From NCBI RefSeq assembly GCF_027924605.1, contig NZ_AP027042.1, forward strand, positions 4,999,524 to 5,063,523: DNA of 64,000 nucleotides, given 5' to 3'. Source of the stretch: Dyella sp. GSA-30 (GTDB taxonomy: Bacteria; Pseudomonadota; Gammaproteobacteria; Xanthomonadales; Rhodanobacteraceae). Shown one piece after another: positions 9,131 to 17,951 of this stretch (position 1 is the stretch's first letter; each line of letters begins with the position of its first letter). The notes below the pieces were generated by a model that saw nothing but the letters and a program-made list of their open reading frames with translations, searched no databases and had not been told where the DNA came from. Made by a program: the position numbers and the translations under genes.

Positions 9131-10817
9131 CCTCGCCCACCCAATTCTTCACTACCTGCGCCACCTGTTTGGGGTTCTCGGCAACCATGCGTCGCGCCAA
9201 ACCGATGCGTTGTTCATAGGCCATCGCCTGTGGCGAACCCAGGCGGCTACGCCCGGATTCCGGTGCTGGCTGGTCGCCGTCGTCGTCGTCATCGGTCAAC
9301 CGCACCGACACCGTGGGAATCGGCCCGGCAAGCGCCGGCTGCATCACTGGCGATGGCCCCTTGAGCAGGCCCTTCAGCATCGGACGCAGGAAGACAAAGC
9401 CGACGATGAGAGCGATCAGCACGCCGACGCCCTGCTTGATCAGATCCATCATGCCCGGACGCTGCCAGAACGGCTCCTGCGGGAGTTTCTCGTCAGCCGG
9501 GCTTTGGTGGAACGGCTGGTTGATCACGCTAACCGAGTCGCCACGCTTCTCGTCGAAGCCGATCGCGTTCTTGGTCAGATCGGTCAGATGCTGCAATTCC
9601 TGCGCGGTGAACGGCACGCTCTTGGCCGGATCCGCGCCGACCGGCTTGTTGTCGACCAGCACCGCGATGCTCAAGCGTGCGAGACGGCCCGCCGGATCAC
9701 TGACATGGCTGACCGTGCGATCGAGTTCGTAGTTGCGTGTTGCGCTGCTGGAAGCTTCGCTCGGTGCGCTTGCTTGCGCCGTTGCAGCGTTGGTCGCGCC
9801 GGGCTTGCCGGCATTCGGACGTGCCGCTGTCGGTTGCGCCACCGTGTTCGGCGGCTGGTTGCTCAATGCACCCGGCACGCCATTGTTCTGTGCGACATCG
9901 TGACGCTGCTCGCTATTGGTCTGCTCGCTGCGCAGCGCGGGATGTTCGTGGTCGTACGTTTCGGTCGCTTTCTCGGTCTGGCTGAAATCCATCTCCGCCG
10001 ACACCTGGGCACGAACGCGGCCCGGTCCGACCAGCGGCGTCAGCAGATCCTCGACGCGCTGCGCATAGGTATTTTCCAGTCGCGTGGCCAGGCGCAGACG
10101 GCTATCGCCAATCGCACTGGCGCTGTCGGGATCGCTGATCGTCAGCAACTGCCCCTGTTGATCGATGATCGACACCTGCTTTGCGTCGAGTTCCGGCACG
10201 CTGGAGGCAACCAGGTGCACGATCGCCGCGACCTGACTCTGGTCGAGCTGGCGGCCGGGATACAAGGTAAGCAACACCGACGCGCTGGCTTGGCGATTGT
10301 CGCGAACGAATGCCGACGGCTTCGGCAAGGCCAGATGCACGCGAGCCGAACGCACCGACTGCAAACCGCCGATCGTATTGCCCAGATCCGTTTCGAGCAT
10401 TTGCTGATAGCGCGTCCGTTCGGCCAGATCGCTCATGCCAAACGGCGAATCGGCGCCCGGCATGACGGTGCCCGCACTGCCCTGCGGTAGACCTTGTGAG
10501 GCAAGTTTCAGGCGCACCGCAGCCAGGTCGGAAGCGGGCACGGAGATCGAGCTGCCATCCGGGCTCAATGTGTAAGGTGTGTTGGCCGCCTGCAATGCCT
10601 GCGTCACTGCTGCGGCATCCTTCGAATCCAGCCCCGCATATAGCAGCGCATAGTTGGGACCGCGCGACCACAGCACGACTCCGACGCCGATCGCCACCGC
10701 CAGCGCCACGCCCACCAGCAACATAAGCTGGCGCGTCGCCGGACTGCGGGCGATCTGCTTGAGTGGGTCAAGGCGCGCGCCGTTATTGGCGGGTTGCGCG
10801 ATGGCGGAGTCGGCCAT
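9120..10817 (-). CDS. fliF: Flagellar MS-ring protein FliF
   Basis: FliF forms the MS ring in the inner membrane and the mount for FliG. It has 565 residues. Membrane helices lie near residues 31-50 (QLMLLVGVALAVAIGVGVVL) and about 445-470 (IKQGVGVLIALIVGFVFL). Between them is the YscJ/FliF domain (DLAAVRLKLASQGLPQG and ESVRSARVHLALPKPS-like sequence) with a low-complexity Ala/Thr/Pro linker. The C-terminal tail that binds FliG is present. It lies 71 nt after fliE. Confidence 0.96.
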   Translation of the reverse strand: MADSAIAQPANNGARLDPLKQIARSPATRQLMLLVGVALAVAIGVGVVLWSRGPNYALLYAGLDSKDAAAVTQALQAANTPYTLSPDGSSISVPASDLAAVRLKLASQGLPQGSAGTVMPGADSPFGMSDLAERTRYQQMLETDLGNTIGGLQSVRSARVHLALPKPSAFVRDNRQASASVLLTLYPGRQLDQSQVAAIVHLVASSVPELDAKQVSIIDQQGQLLTISDPDSASAIGDSRLRLATRLENTYAQRVEDLLTPLVGPGRVRAQVSAEMDFSQTEKATETYDHEHPALRSEQTNSEQRHDVAQNNGVPGALSNQPPNTVAQPTAARPNAGKPGATNAATAQASAPSEASSSATRNYELDRTVSHVSDPAGRLARLSIAVLVDNKPVGADPAKSVPFTAQELQHLTDLTKNAIGFDEKRGDSVSVINQPFHQSPADEKLPQEPFWQRPGMMDLIKQGVGVLIALIVGFVFLRPMLKGLLKGPSPVMQPALAGPIPTVSVRLTDDDDDGDQPAPESGRSRLGSPQAMAYEQRIGLARRMVAENPKQVAQVVKNWVGEDGG

Positions 10818-10888
10818 GAATTGGGCTCAATCGTTAGCTTGGGTTGACGAAGGATGTACGGCTCTTGTTCGGCGATTGCATGGATCGA

Positions 10889-11221
10889 TTACATGGACAT
10901 GTTCATGATGTCTTTGTAGGCATCGAGCAGCTTGCTGCGCACCGCGGTGACCGCACGCAAGGAGAGGTCGGCTTTCTGCATCTGCACCATCGTGGACGCC
11001 AGGTCCGAGCCCGGGTCGCCGCGTTCGAAGCTCGCCGCCATCTGGCCGGCCTGCATCTGCGTATTGCCCACCGCCGAAATCGATTGCTTGAGCAATGCGC
11101 CGAAATCCATGCCCTGGCTGGCGGCAGGCGTGGTGCTGCTGAAGCTCGTCTCGGGCATGCGCACCTGCGTGGACATCTGGCGCATTTGCGAAAGCAGGCT
11201 ATTGACGTCGATCTGGCTCAT
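10889..11221 (-). CDS. fliE: Flagellar hook-basal body complex protein FliE
   Basis: FliE joins the MS ring to the proximal rod. It has 110 residues with the conserved C-terminal half: DFGALLKQSI, a D-x-A-S-T-MVQMQKADLSL motif, and the ending VRSKLLDAYKDIMNMSM. It is the first gene of fliEFGHIJK and has its own sigma-54 promoter match about 40 nt upstream. Confidence 0.96.
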   Translation of the reverse strand: MSQIDVNSLLSQMRQMSTQVRMPETSFSSTTPAASQGMDFGALLKQSISAVGNTQMQAGQMAASFERGDPGSDLASTMVQMQKADLSLRAVTAVRSKLLDAYKDIMNMSM

Positions 11222-11261
11222 GTCGAAATTCCAACGCTATGGGTGTTCACAGGTGTTAAAA

Positions 11262-11276
11262 GCACAAGCCGTGCCA
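11262..11276 (-). promoter_or_regulatory. Sigma-54 promoter before fliE
   Basis: On the minus strand TGGCACG-GCTT-GTGC matches the -24 element perfectly and keeps the essential GC at -12 with correct spacing; one base of TTGC differs. Transcription would start near 11250. Confidence 0.75.
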
Positions 11277-11359
11277 GTGTTACGTCGCGTGTCGAAGATG
11301 CGTCACACGACTTACCCGTCACACCGTAAAATCCCCTAAAAACATGCACTCTCGTGCGA

Positions 11360-12793
11360 TTACCCGTGTACCGACAACATCGGCTGCAAGCCGTACTTGC
11401 GCAGTTTTTCCACCAGCGTCGTGCGTTGCATGCGCAGCAGCTTCGCCGCGTGCGCCACCACGCCGTCGGTGGCGTCAAGCGCCTGACGGATCAGCCCGAT
11501 CTCGATATCGGCCAGGTGATCCTTCAGATCCAGGCCGCCTTCGGGCAGCTGCACCGCCGAGTCGATGGTCTGCGTGGCGCCCATGGGGGTGCCGATCACA
11601 TGACGGTCGTCCATCAGCGACATCAGTGCCACGCCGCCGACTTCATCGCTGCTGACCGTGCCGCGGTACTTCTCCGGCAGGTCGGCTGCGCGCACTTCGC
11701 CATGCGGGTAAAGAATGGCCAGGCGTTCGACCAGGTTGGACAGCTCGCGCACATTGCCCGGCCAGCTGTGGCTGCGCAGCGCATGCATCGCGCCGTTGCT
11801 GAAGCGAACGCCGTCGAGGCCGCGGCGCAGCAGGCGCTGATTGAACTCCTCGATCAGCTCGGGCAGGTCGTCCAGGTGCTCGCGCAAGGCGGGCATCTCC
11901 AGCGGGAACACGCTCAGGCGATAGAAAAGGTCTTCGCGGAAGCGACCGTCGGCGATCGCCTGCTCCAGGTTGCGATGGGTGGCGGCGATGATGCGCACGT
12001 CGCAACGCTGGGTCTTGTTGCCGCCGACGCGCTCGAACATGCGCTCCTGCAGCACACGCAACAATTTCACCTGCATCGGCAGGCTCATGTCGCCGATTTC
12101 GTCGAGGAACAGCGTGCCGCCCTCGGCCATTTCGAAGCGGCCCTTGCGGGTGCTGATAGCACCGGTGAAGGCGCCCTTCTCGTGGCCGAACAATTCGCTT
12201 TCGAGCAATTCGGCGGGAATCGCGCCGCAGTTGATCGCCACAAAAGGACGGTCGCGACGTGGCGAGCAATCGTGAATGGTACGCGCCACCATTTCCTTGC
12301 CGGTGCCAGACTCGCCCAACACCAGCACGCTGGAATCGAACGGGGCCACCTGACGGATCAGCGCATTGACGCGACCCATCGGCGATGAGCGGCCGACAAA
12401 GCGGGCTCGCCCCTGGGCGGCGCTGATCTGTCGTGCATGCAGGCTGCGCATCGCCTCGGCGACCTGCTCGTAGCGCAGCGGAAATTCGAGCCGCTCGACC
12501 CGACCGGCGAACGGTGAGTCGTTGCCGGCGAGCCGGATGGTTTGCGGCGAATCGGACGCGAGCAGCAGCGGAATCGCACCAGCTTGTCCGCCGAGTGCGC
12601 CAAGGCGCCGCTGCAGCTTGTTGTCGTCGACCACGTGACCGACGTAGACCGCCCGCCATTCCTGCTCAGCTGCCCTCTGCTCGGATAGTTCCGAGTCCAG
12701 CTGCGGGCGGTAGCCCAAGAAATGAAGCGCCGACATGACTGCGTCAGCTCGCCCCTGATCGGATTCAATCACCAGAAAGTCGGCGGTATCCAT
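11360..12793 (-). CDS. fleQ: Sigma-54 dependent flagellar activator, FleQ type
   Basis: This is an enhancer-binding protein of 477 residues that would switch on the sigma-54 flagellar operons. It has an N-terminal FleQ-like receiver-type domain without an obvious phospho-acceptor setup. The AAA+ domain has Walker A GESGTGKE (about 160-167), the sigma-54 loop GAFTGA (about 207-212) and Walker [14 protein letters not shown]-terminal Fis-type helix-turn-helix ([20 protein letters not shown]) follows. I chose the ATG over a TTG six codons upstream. It faces the fliE promoter with a short gap. FleQ proteins often also bind c-di-GMP at the AAA+ domain. Confidence 0.93.
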   Translation of the reverse strand: MDTADFLVIESDQGRADAVMSALHFLGYRPQLDSELSEQRAAEQEWRAVYVGHVVDDNKLQRRLGALGGQAGAIPLLLASDSPQTIRLAGNDSPFAGRVERLEFPLRYEQVAEAMRSLHARQISAAQGRARFVGRSSPMGRVNALIRQVAPFDSSVLVLGESGTGKEMVARTIHDCSPRRDRPFVAINCGAIPAELLESELFGHEKGAFTGAISTRKGRFEMAEGGTLFLDEIGDMSLPMQVKLLRVLQERMFERVGGNKTQRCDVRIIAATHRNLEQAIADGRFREDLFYRLSVFPLEMPALREHLDDLPELIEEFNQRLLRRGLDGVRFSNGAMHALRSHSWPGNVRELSNLVERLAILYPHGEVRAADLPEKYRGTVSSDEVGGVALMSLMDDRHVIGTPMGATQTIDSAVQLPEGGLDLKDHLADIEIGLIRQALDATDGVVAHAAKLLRMQRTTLVEKLRKYGLQPMLSVHG

Positions 12794-13052
12794 AATCGCT
12801 GCAGTTCCCAACTGTTGTACTCATCGTTCACGCCACGTCCGTTGTCGCGCGTCGATCCCCCTTGCCCGTGTCGACTATCCGTCGCCGACACTGGGAGGCA
12901 GTGGCAAGACCTGCGCCAAAATTACTGCGTGGTCCGGCCCGAGTTCATAGGGATTTGCCGTTAGATCGTGACGGCCGCATCACTGGAAACGTTTACAAGG
13001 CCAAGTATTTGTATGATTTTACTGAGAAAATTTTTGCCTACTCGGCCACTTG

Positions 13053-13071
13053 GACAGCCAAATTGGCTGTC
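13053..13071. promoter_or_regulatory. Perfect palindrome upstream of fleQ homologue
   Basis: GACAGCCAA-A-TTGGCTGTC is a perfect 9-bp inverted repeat about one central base, roughly 260 bp before the regulator's start. There is no T-run to make it a terminator, so an operator is more likely. The protein that binds it is unknown. Confidence 0.5.
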
Positions 13072-13119
13072 AGGAACTTGTCGCAGGCCACGTAATTGGT
13101 TTCGACCGACTGCTCATAG

Positions 13120-13135
13120 TGTGATGAGCATCACA
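13120..13135. promoter_or_regulatory. CRP/Clp-type binding site
   Basis: TGTGA-TGAGCA-TCACA is an exact match to the CRP half-site consensus with N6 spacing. In xanthomonads the CRP-family regulator Clp uses the same consensus and loses binding when it takes up c-di-GMP. The site lies between the PilZ-like gene and the fleQ homologue, about 330 bp upstream of the latter. Confidence 0.65.
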
Positions 13136-13182
13136 TGAGGTTGCCGGGAGTGAATCACATTCAGCGCGTGACGAAGTTCTTG

Positions 13183-13737
13183 TCAGGTCAGTGACTGACG
13201 CGCTTCGGCCACTTTGCGACGATGGTGACGAAACACGAAACGCTCGAGCCCGTCATTCACTGCCTCACCCAGCGATTCGAACACCAGAAACGTCGAGCCC
13301 TGATCGGCGCCAGGATGTTGACGGACCGGCAATTCCAGCGGCAAAGCGCGGCAGGCATCGATATGCAGGCGAAGCAGTAGAGGACCGTTCGCTTGCGGCA
13401 CCAGATCGCTGGAAACGAGCGCGCCCGTGGCGTTCAGGCGAATGCGCTGGCGTGCCGGCAATATGCTTTCGGGCACCAACAAGCGGGTGACGATATCCAT
13501 CAATACATTGAGCTTGTTGTCGATGCGCGCAAGCTCCTGCACCAACGGACTTTCTTCATCGATGTCGCCACGGCGCTCCTCGAGCGAATCGAGCGTCGCG
13601 AGCACGTGCAGATTGCGCTCGCGAACTTCGGCCTGGCGTTTTTCGTCCCAGACGCCGTCGAGCGTTGCACACGCCAGATGCAAGCGGTCTTCATAGGAAA
13701 CGCGCTCGGAAAACACCTGCCAGTCGTTGTCTTGCAT
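13183..13737 (-). CDS. PilZ-like protein of the flagellar cluster
   Basis: This 184-residue protein has a long charged N-terminal helical part (about 20-95, with DSLEERRGDIDEESPLVQEL) and a C-terminal beta-rich part with RQRIRLNATGALVSSD and GPLLLRLHIDACRALPLEL. It resembles the atypical PilZ proteins of xanthomonads that have a long helix and oligomerise. The N-A-T-G-A sequence is a weakened form of the D/N-x-S-x-x-G motif and no strong RxxxR precedes it, so c-di-GMP binding is doubtful. It has a GGGGA ribosome site and lies 100 nt after the fliT-like gene. Confidence 0.7.
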   Translation of the reverse strand: MQDNDWQVFSERVSYEDRLHLACATLDGVWDEKRQAEVRERNLHVLATLDSLEERRGDIDEESPLVQELARIDNKLNVLMDIVTRLLVPESILPARQRIRLNATGALVSSDLVPQANGPLLLRLHIDACRALPLELPVRQHPGADQGSTFLVFESLGEAVNDGLERFVFRHHRRKVAEARQSLT

Positions 13738-13837
13738 GAAAATCCCCTATCGATGACGCGCGGCAATCAGGCCCGGGTGAAGCCTAGCGGCGATGTCGTC
13801 GCCACGCACGCTGCCACGCGCAAACAAGAGGAATGAC

Positions 13838-14143
13838 TCACGGCTCTTCGGACGACGCGATGTAGGCGCTGAGCGCGCGATGGGAATATTTATGTTGTTG
13901 CACCTGCTGATTGACCAGTTCCCTGGCCTGCTCGGCCAGATCCATCAACTGCGCGTTCTGCTCGATCAGGATCCGGACGATATCGGCACTGCGCTCGTCG
14001 GGCGGATGCCCCATCCTGAGCTGTGCGTCGCGCTGCGGAGTCAGTTCCTGTACACGATCCCATTCACCCGCGCGTGCGGCTTCAAGTGCCTTGATACTGA
14101 GTTCGTAAGCGAGCTCAAGCGGGATATGGGTCTGCTCGATCAT
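13838..14143 (-). CDS. fliT: FliT-like flagellar chaperone
   Basis: This is a 101-residue, all-helical, acidic protein directly after fliS, overlapping it by four bases. In this position FliT binds and holds FliD before export. The sequence (ALEAARAGEWDRVQELTPQR, LIEQNAQLMDLAEQARELV) resembles FliT in size and helical pattern; identity in this family is always low. The call rests on size, helices and position. Confidence 0.75.
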   Translation of the reverse strand: MIEQTHIPLELAYELSIKALEAARAGEWDRVQELTPQRDAQLRMGHPPDERSADIVRILIEQNAQLMDLAEQARELVNQQVQQHKYSHRALSAYIASSEEP

Positions 14144-14574
14144 GCGCCGACACCTTCGGCCGCCTTGCGCTGCTGAGCCAGATAGCTTTCGCGAATCGCG
14201 TGCCAGCTGTCGCGGATAGGTATCAGCAGGCGAGCGGCTTCGTCCAGCGCCCGCAGGTCGTTATTGAGCTGCGCATGCAGCAGGCGACGTGTGACATATT
14301 CATAGAGAGCGCCCAGGCGCCCCGCCAGTTCGCCACCCGCCTCATGGTTCAGGCTGCTGCGAAGCTCGGCCAGAATGGCCAGCGCCTTGGAGAAAGCCAC
14401 GCCCTTGGCCGCCACGTCTTTGTGATGGATATGACCGCGTGCCTGGTTGATCCGATCGAGCACGCCATCGAGCAGCATCGAGGTCAGCTGATGCGGATCG
14501 GCGTCTTCTACCCCACCGCGCGCACCGGTCTGCTGGTACATCGAGCTGGCCTTGCGCATGAGTCCGTACGTCAT
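14140..14574 (-). CDS. fliS: Flagellin export chaperone FliS
   Basis: FliS binds the flagellin C-terminus in the cytoplasm and stops early polymerisation. It has 144 residues. Family features include an N-terminal YQQTGARGGVEDADPHQLTS stretch, MLLDGVLDRINQARGHI and the YEYVTRRLLHAQLNND region. It lies 19 nt after fliD and overlaps the fliT-like gene. Confidence 0.95.
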   Translation of the reverse strand: MTYGLMRKASSMYQQTGARGGVEDADPHQLTSMLLDGVLDRINQARGHIHHKDVAAKGVAFSKALAILAELRSSLNHEAGGELAGRLGALYEYVTRRLLHAQLNNDLRALDEAARLLIPIRDSWHAIRESYLAQQRKAAEGVGA

Positions 14575-14593
14575 TTCCCGTTCCCCCTTTCAC

Positions 14594-16087
14594 TCACTTG
14601 GAATTGCCGGAATTTTCCAGCTGGGCCAAAGCGGTGGTGAGATAACTGCTGGTGTTGTTGAGTGAGGACATCAACGTGTCCAGGTTGGTGTATTGCTTCT
14701 GCAACTGGTCCTGATACTGCGCCATGCGGTTATCCAGCGCGGTCTGCTGGGTACCCAGCTGGGTCAGGTTGTTATTGAGGCTGGTGGTACGCGTGCCGAT
14801 GATGCCGGTCGAGGACGTATAGGTGTCCAATGCGGCATTGAGCTTGGTCGCGTAACCGTTGGTGCCGGCAAACAGGTTTTGCACCGCATTCGGATCGGCT
14901 GTCAGCGCCGCGGTCAGCTTGTCCGAATCCAGGGTCATCGTGCCGTCGTCGCCGCGCGTGATGCCCAGATTGGCCAGGGTGCCGATGCTGTTCCCCGACA
15001 CTGCCCCGCTGAGCACGCTCGATACGCTGCGCTCCACCGAGGTCATGGTGGTGTCGCCGAACAATGCGCCGACCGCCTTGGTACTTGGGTTGTAGTCGAG
15101 CTGCTGTACCGCTGTGTTGTAGGCGTTGTAAGCGTCGACAAACCCCTGCACGGCGGTCTGCGCAGCCGTGTTGTCCTGAGTGACATTAAGCTTCGTGTCG
15201 CCGGTCTTGGTCAGCGCGATGGTCACGCCATTGAGCGCCCCGGTCACGCTGTTGCTGGCGCTGGTGATAGCGATGCCGTCGAGACTGAGCTTGGCGTCCT
15301 GGGCTTCGAAATTGCCCGGGGTGCTCAATTGGGTCGCCAGTGCGGTGAGCCCGTCGCTGCTGGTCGCGTTGGCACTGATGGTGAAGGCGTTGGCGACACC
15401 GGTCTTGCTGGAACTGAGCTGCAACTGGGTGCCATTGACACCGTTGATCACGGTGGCGACGACACCGGGGTTATTCGAGGCTTTGTTGATCGACGAGGCG
15501 ATATCGGCCAGGGTCGCCGTGGAAGACACCGCCACATTGAAACTATTGGTACCCACGCCAATGGTCAGCGTACCCTCGCCGACCGCGGCCGTACTGGACA
15601 ACGTGCTACTGGCACGCTTCTGCGCGGTCGCCAGCTGGCTGACGTTGAGGTCGTAGCTGCCCGGCACCGCATTGCTCAGCGTGGTCGCCGTGGCGATGGT
15701 ATTGTCGGTGGCGGTGGCATTGAAACTGGCGAACGTGCTGGTCGTGGTGAGCTTGGCCAGCGCCGACTGCAACGTGGTGAGCGCGGAGCTGAGCGAGCTT
15801 AGCGCCGTCAGTTGGCCTTTGATCTGATTGGTCTTGTTGTCGATCTGATTCTGCGACGCCGCTTTCTTGGCGTTGACCAGGGCGGTCACGATCGCGTTCA
15901 CGTCGAGGCCCGAGCCAATGCCCGCTGCGCTCAGCGTGCCGCCGCTGGAGCTACCCGTCCCGGTGGTACTGCCCGTGCCGCTCGTGCCGCTGGTGCCGCT
16001 CGTGCCGGAAGAAGAGCCCGCGCCAAGTGCATTCAGCAAGGACGTAATGCTGCTGGTCGCCGAGCTTGTGCTGCTGGTGGTAGTCAT
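14594..16087 (-). CDS. fliD: Flagellar filament cap protein FliD
   Basis: FliD caps the growing filament and guides flagellin folding. It has 497 residues. A low-complexity Gly/Ser/Thr linker (about residues 23-52, with repeated GTS) precedes the conserved start GIGSGLDVNAIVTALVNAKK (57-76). The C-terminal FliD domain has DYNPSTKAVGALFGD and a helical end. I chose the ATG with a GAGGAT Shine-Dalgarno; an in-frame start 47 codons upstream would translate the flagellin 3' hairpin. A broken copy of the first part of this gene lies at about 17700-17763. Confidence 0.95.
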   Translation of the reverse strand: MTTTSSTSSATSSITSLLNALGAGSSSGTSGTSGTSGTGSTTGTGSSSGGTLSAAGIGSGLDVNAIVTALVNAKKAASQNQIDNKTNQIKGQLTALSSLSSALTTLQSALAKLTTTSTFASFNATATDNTIATATTLSNAVPGSYDLNVSQLATAQKRASSTLSSTAAVGEGTLTIGVGTNSFNVAVSSTATLADIASSINKASNNPGVVATVINGVNGTQLQLSSSKTGVANAFTISANATSSDGLTALATQLSTPGNFEAQDAKLSLDGIAITSASNSVTGALNGVTIALTKTGDTKLNVTQDNTAAQTAVQGFVDAYNAYNTAVQQLDYNPSTKAVGALFGDTTMTSVERSVSSVLSGAVSGNSIGTLANLGITRGDDGTMTLDSDKLTAALTADPNAVQNLFAGTNGYATKLNAALDTYTSSTGIIGTRTTSLNNNLTQLGTQQTALDNRMAQYQDQLQKQYTNLDTLMSSLNNTSSYLTTALAQLENSGNSK

Positions 16088-16143
16088 GACAATCCTCACG
16101 TTCCGATAGATGGCCCCGTTCACCGGGATACTGGCCCGATCAC

Positions 16144-16178
16144 CGGAAAAGCAAGCAACTGAACTGCATGCTTTTCCC
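16144..16178 (-). terminator. Conserved hairpin downstream of flagellin gene 1
   Basis: GGAAAAGCA and TGCTTTTCC form a 9-bp stem about 108 nt past the flagellin stop. An equivalent hairpin lies at the same distance after flagellin gene 2. There is no U-tract beyond the stem, so it may protect mRNA 3' ends rather than end transcription outright. Confidence 0.5.
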
Positions 16179-16285
16179 GTAATCCGTCTTGCCGGCAGGA
16201 CGACGATGCCCGTCGCCGCTACCGTCATACTCCGGCCCTGCAGTCGACGGCGCCTTACTGCGCGCCGCCGACTTTCAAGAGTCGA

Positions 16286-17488
16286 TTACTGCAGCAGCTT
16301 CAGCACCTGCTGCGGCTGCGTATTGGCCTGCGACAGCACCGAGATACCGGCCTGTTGCAGAATCTGCGCCCTGCTCAAGTTCGCCGTTTCCATGGCGAAG
16401 TCGACGTCCTGAATAGTCGACTGCGAGGTGATCAGGTTGTCCTGCTCGGCGCTCAACGTGGAGATGGTCGACTGGAAGCGGTTCTGGATCGCACCCAGGT
16501 TGCTGGTCAACGTCGATACGGTGCCCAATGCCACGTCGATGCGCGAGATCAAGGCGTTGGAGTCGTCGACCGTCAGCACGCCACCGCCCTGCAGGCTACC
16601 GCTGGCCACAGCCGTGACGGCCGTACCCGCGGTGGTCAGCGTGGAGGCACCATTCACCGAGGTGGCGCCAGCGAAGATACTGCCGGTAAATTGGGCAGTC
16701 GCATCGACTGCACCGGTGTCATCCAGAGAAACCGTGCCGGTCGAGTAGATGTTGATGCTCTTGCCGTCGGCGCTGACCGCCGCACTGGTACCTGCCACGT
16801 TGGCGGCATTGATCGCATCGGAAACGTCCTGCAGGCTGCTGGCCGTGCCGGTCAAGGCGACGGCCTTGCCATCGGCGCCGGTGAGGCTGATCTTGGACAG
16901 ATCGAGCGTCAAGGCGCTGCCATTGGCATCCTTGAAAGCGTTGCTGATGTCGACGGTCGACACATGGGCCACCTGGCCGAGCTGGCTGGTCTTGGCGCCG
17001 CTACCCAGTGAGATCGAAATCGTCTGGCCGACATTGGAGCCGATCTGGAACGACAGCGTACCGGCCGAACCGTCCAGCACCTTGGTGCCGTTGAAGTCGG
17101 TCTGGTTGGCGATACGGGTGATTTCAGACAGACGCTGCTGCACTTCGGTATCGATCGCCTTACGGTCGTCGGCGGTGTAGTTGCCGTTGGCCGACTGCAC
17201 GGCCAGATCGCGAATCGCCTGCAGGTTGGAGGTAACTTCGTCCAGGGCCGACTCGGTGGTCTGCGCCAGGGAGATGGCGTCTGACGCGTTGGAGCTGGCC
17301 TGACCGATACCGCCGATCTGCGTGCTGAAACGGGTGGAGATTGCGAAGCCTGCGGCGTTGTCCTTGGCGCTGTTGATCCTCAAGCCCGACGACAGACGCT
17401 GAGTAGCGGTCATCAATGCGCTCTGCGACTTGGACAGGTTGTTCTGTGCGTTCAGCGATGAAATGTTGGTGTTGATTACAAGTGACAT
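16286..17488 (-). CDS. fliC: Flagellin (copy 1, nearest fliD)
   Basis: This is a 400-residue flagellin, the filament subunit. The N-terminal D0/D1 region is MSLVINTNISSLNAQNNL with the usual RLSSGLRINSAKDNAAG. The C-terminal D0 is ILQQAGISVLSQANTQPQQV. The middle (about 180-290) is the variable, surface-exposed domain. The start has a GGGAG ribosome site; a longer in-frame extension upstream is rejected. It is a tandem paralogue of the next gene, with the same length, and is almost identical to it over residues about 70-165. Confidence 0.97.
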   Translation of the reverse strand: MSLVINTNISSLNAQNNLSKSQSALMTATQRLSSGLRINSAKDNAAGFAISTRFSTQIGGIGQASSNASDAISLAQTTESALDEVTSNLQAIRDLAVQSANGNYTADDRKAIDTEVQQRLSEITRIANQTDFNGTKVLDGSAGTLSFQIGSNVGQTISISLGSGAKTSQLGQVAHVSTVDISNAFKDANGSALTLDLSKISLTGADGKAVALTGTASSLQDVSDAINAANVAGTSAAVSADGKSINIYSTGTVSLDDTGAVDATAQFTGSIFAGATSVNGASTLTTAGTAVTAVASGSLQGGGVLTVDDSNALISRIDVALGTVSTLTSNLGAIQNRFQSTISTLSAEQDNLITSQSTIQDVDFAMETANLSRAQILQQAGISVLSQANTQPQQVLKLLQ

Positions 17489-17577
17489 GGTGTGCTCCCT
17501 GCGAAACCGATAGTCAGTCCATATGCGATGTCGAATCCGGCGGGATTCCTTGGGGTTTGCCATCCGCCTCGGAGAGT

Positions 17578-17604
17578 TTTTCGGCCCCCGCAGGCGATAC
17601 TTGA
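17578..17604 (-). promoter_or_regulatory. Sigma-28 promoter of flagellin gene 1
   Basis: TCAAGTAT-N11-GCCGAAAA on the minus strand. The -10 keeps GCCGA but has A for T at the sixth base of GCCGATAA. The leader would be about 80 nt. Confidence 0.7.
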
Positions 17605-17689
17605 GAGACACCCGTCGCATTTTTTTGACACCAGTTCGCTTTCCGGCAGCATCTGCAAGAGTGATGCCAGGGCTAAAGTTGCACTGATT

Positions 17690-17850
17690 CTGGTCTTGAA
17701 TCGTCGATCGGATAGTGCGCCGCCACTTTTTTGGCGTTGACCAGAGCGGTCACGATCGCGTTGGATCCCACAAACAGCCTTGTCCACAAGGCCCCAGCCA
17801 GACCACCGGAAAAGCATCCAACATCGTCTGGTTGCTTTTCCCGTAACCCG
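17690..17850 (-). pseudogene. Relic of fliD 5' end at a tandem-duplication junction
   Basis: Between the two flagellin genes the minus strand encodes NAIVTALVNAKK followed by VAAHYPID, matching FliD residues 64-84 (NAIVTALVNAKKAASQNQID). Upstream of it comes sequence matching the real fliC-fliD spacer, including the GGAAAAGCA hairpin and the block just after the flagellin stop. About 190 bp of the fliD start are missing between them. This shows that a unit running from fliD codon ~85 through flagellin and its promoter was duplicated in tandem, after which the extra fliD end decayed. No intact reading frame with a role is supported. Confidence 0.8.
17808..17841 (-). terminator. Conserved hairpin downstream of flagellin gene 2
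   Basis: GGAAAAGCA/TGCTTTTCC stem with a 16-nt loop, about 110 nt past the stop; counterpart of the hairpin at 16144-16178. It lacks a clear U-tract. Confidence 0.5.
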
Positions 17851-17951
17851 GTCTTACCGATAGCGGCGGCATTGCTCACCGCCGCTATCGTCATACTCCG
17901 GCTCCGTTATCGGTGACGCCTTACTGCGCGCCACCGATCTTGACGAGTCGG

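Larger units (their letters stand above)
12794..13182. other. Long leader/promoter region of the fleQ homologue
   Basis: No gene is supported. The region is AT-richer than its neighbours and holds a perfect 19-bp palindrome and a perfect CRP/Clp-type site. Xanthomonas strains often carry rpoN2 near this point; no sigma-54 gene is present here. Confidence 0.6.

Noticed and set aside
12793..12811. TTG start six codons upstream for the fleQ homologue
   Set aside because: The ATG gives a typical FleQ N-terminus and the extra residues show no conservation signal I can recognise.
14693..15802. Long plus-strand frames opposite fliD and the flagellins
   Set aside because: They mirror conserved flagellar genes and are very rich in Arg, Gly and Val. 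No ribosome site or family match.
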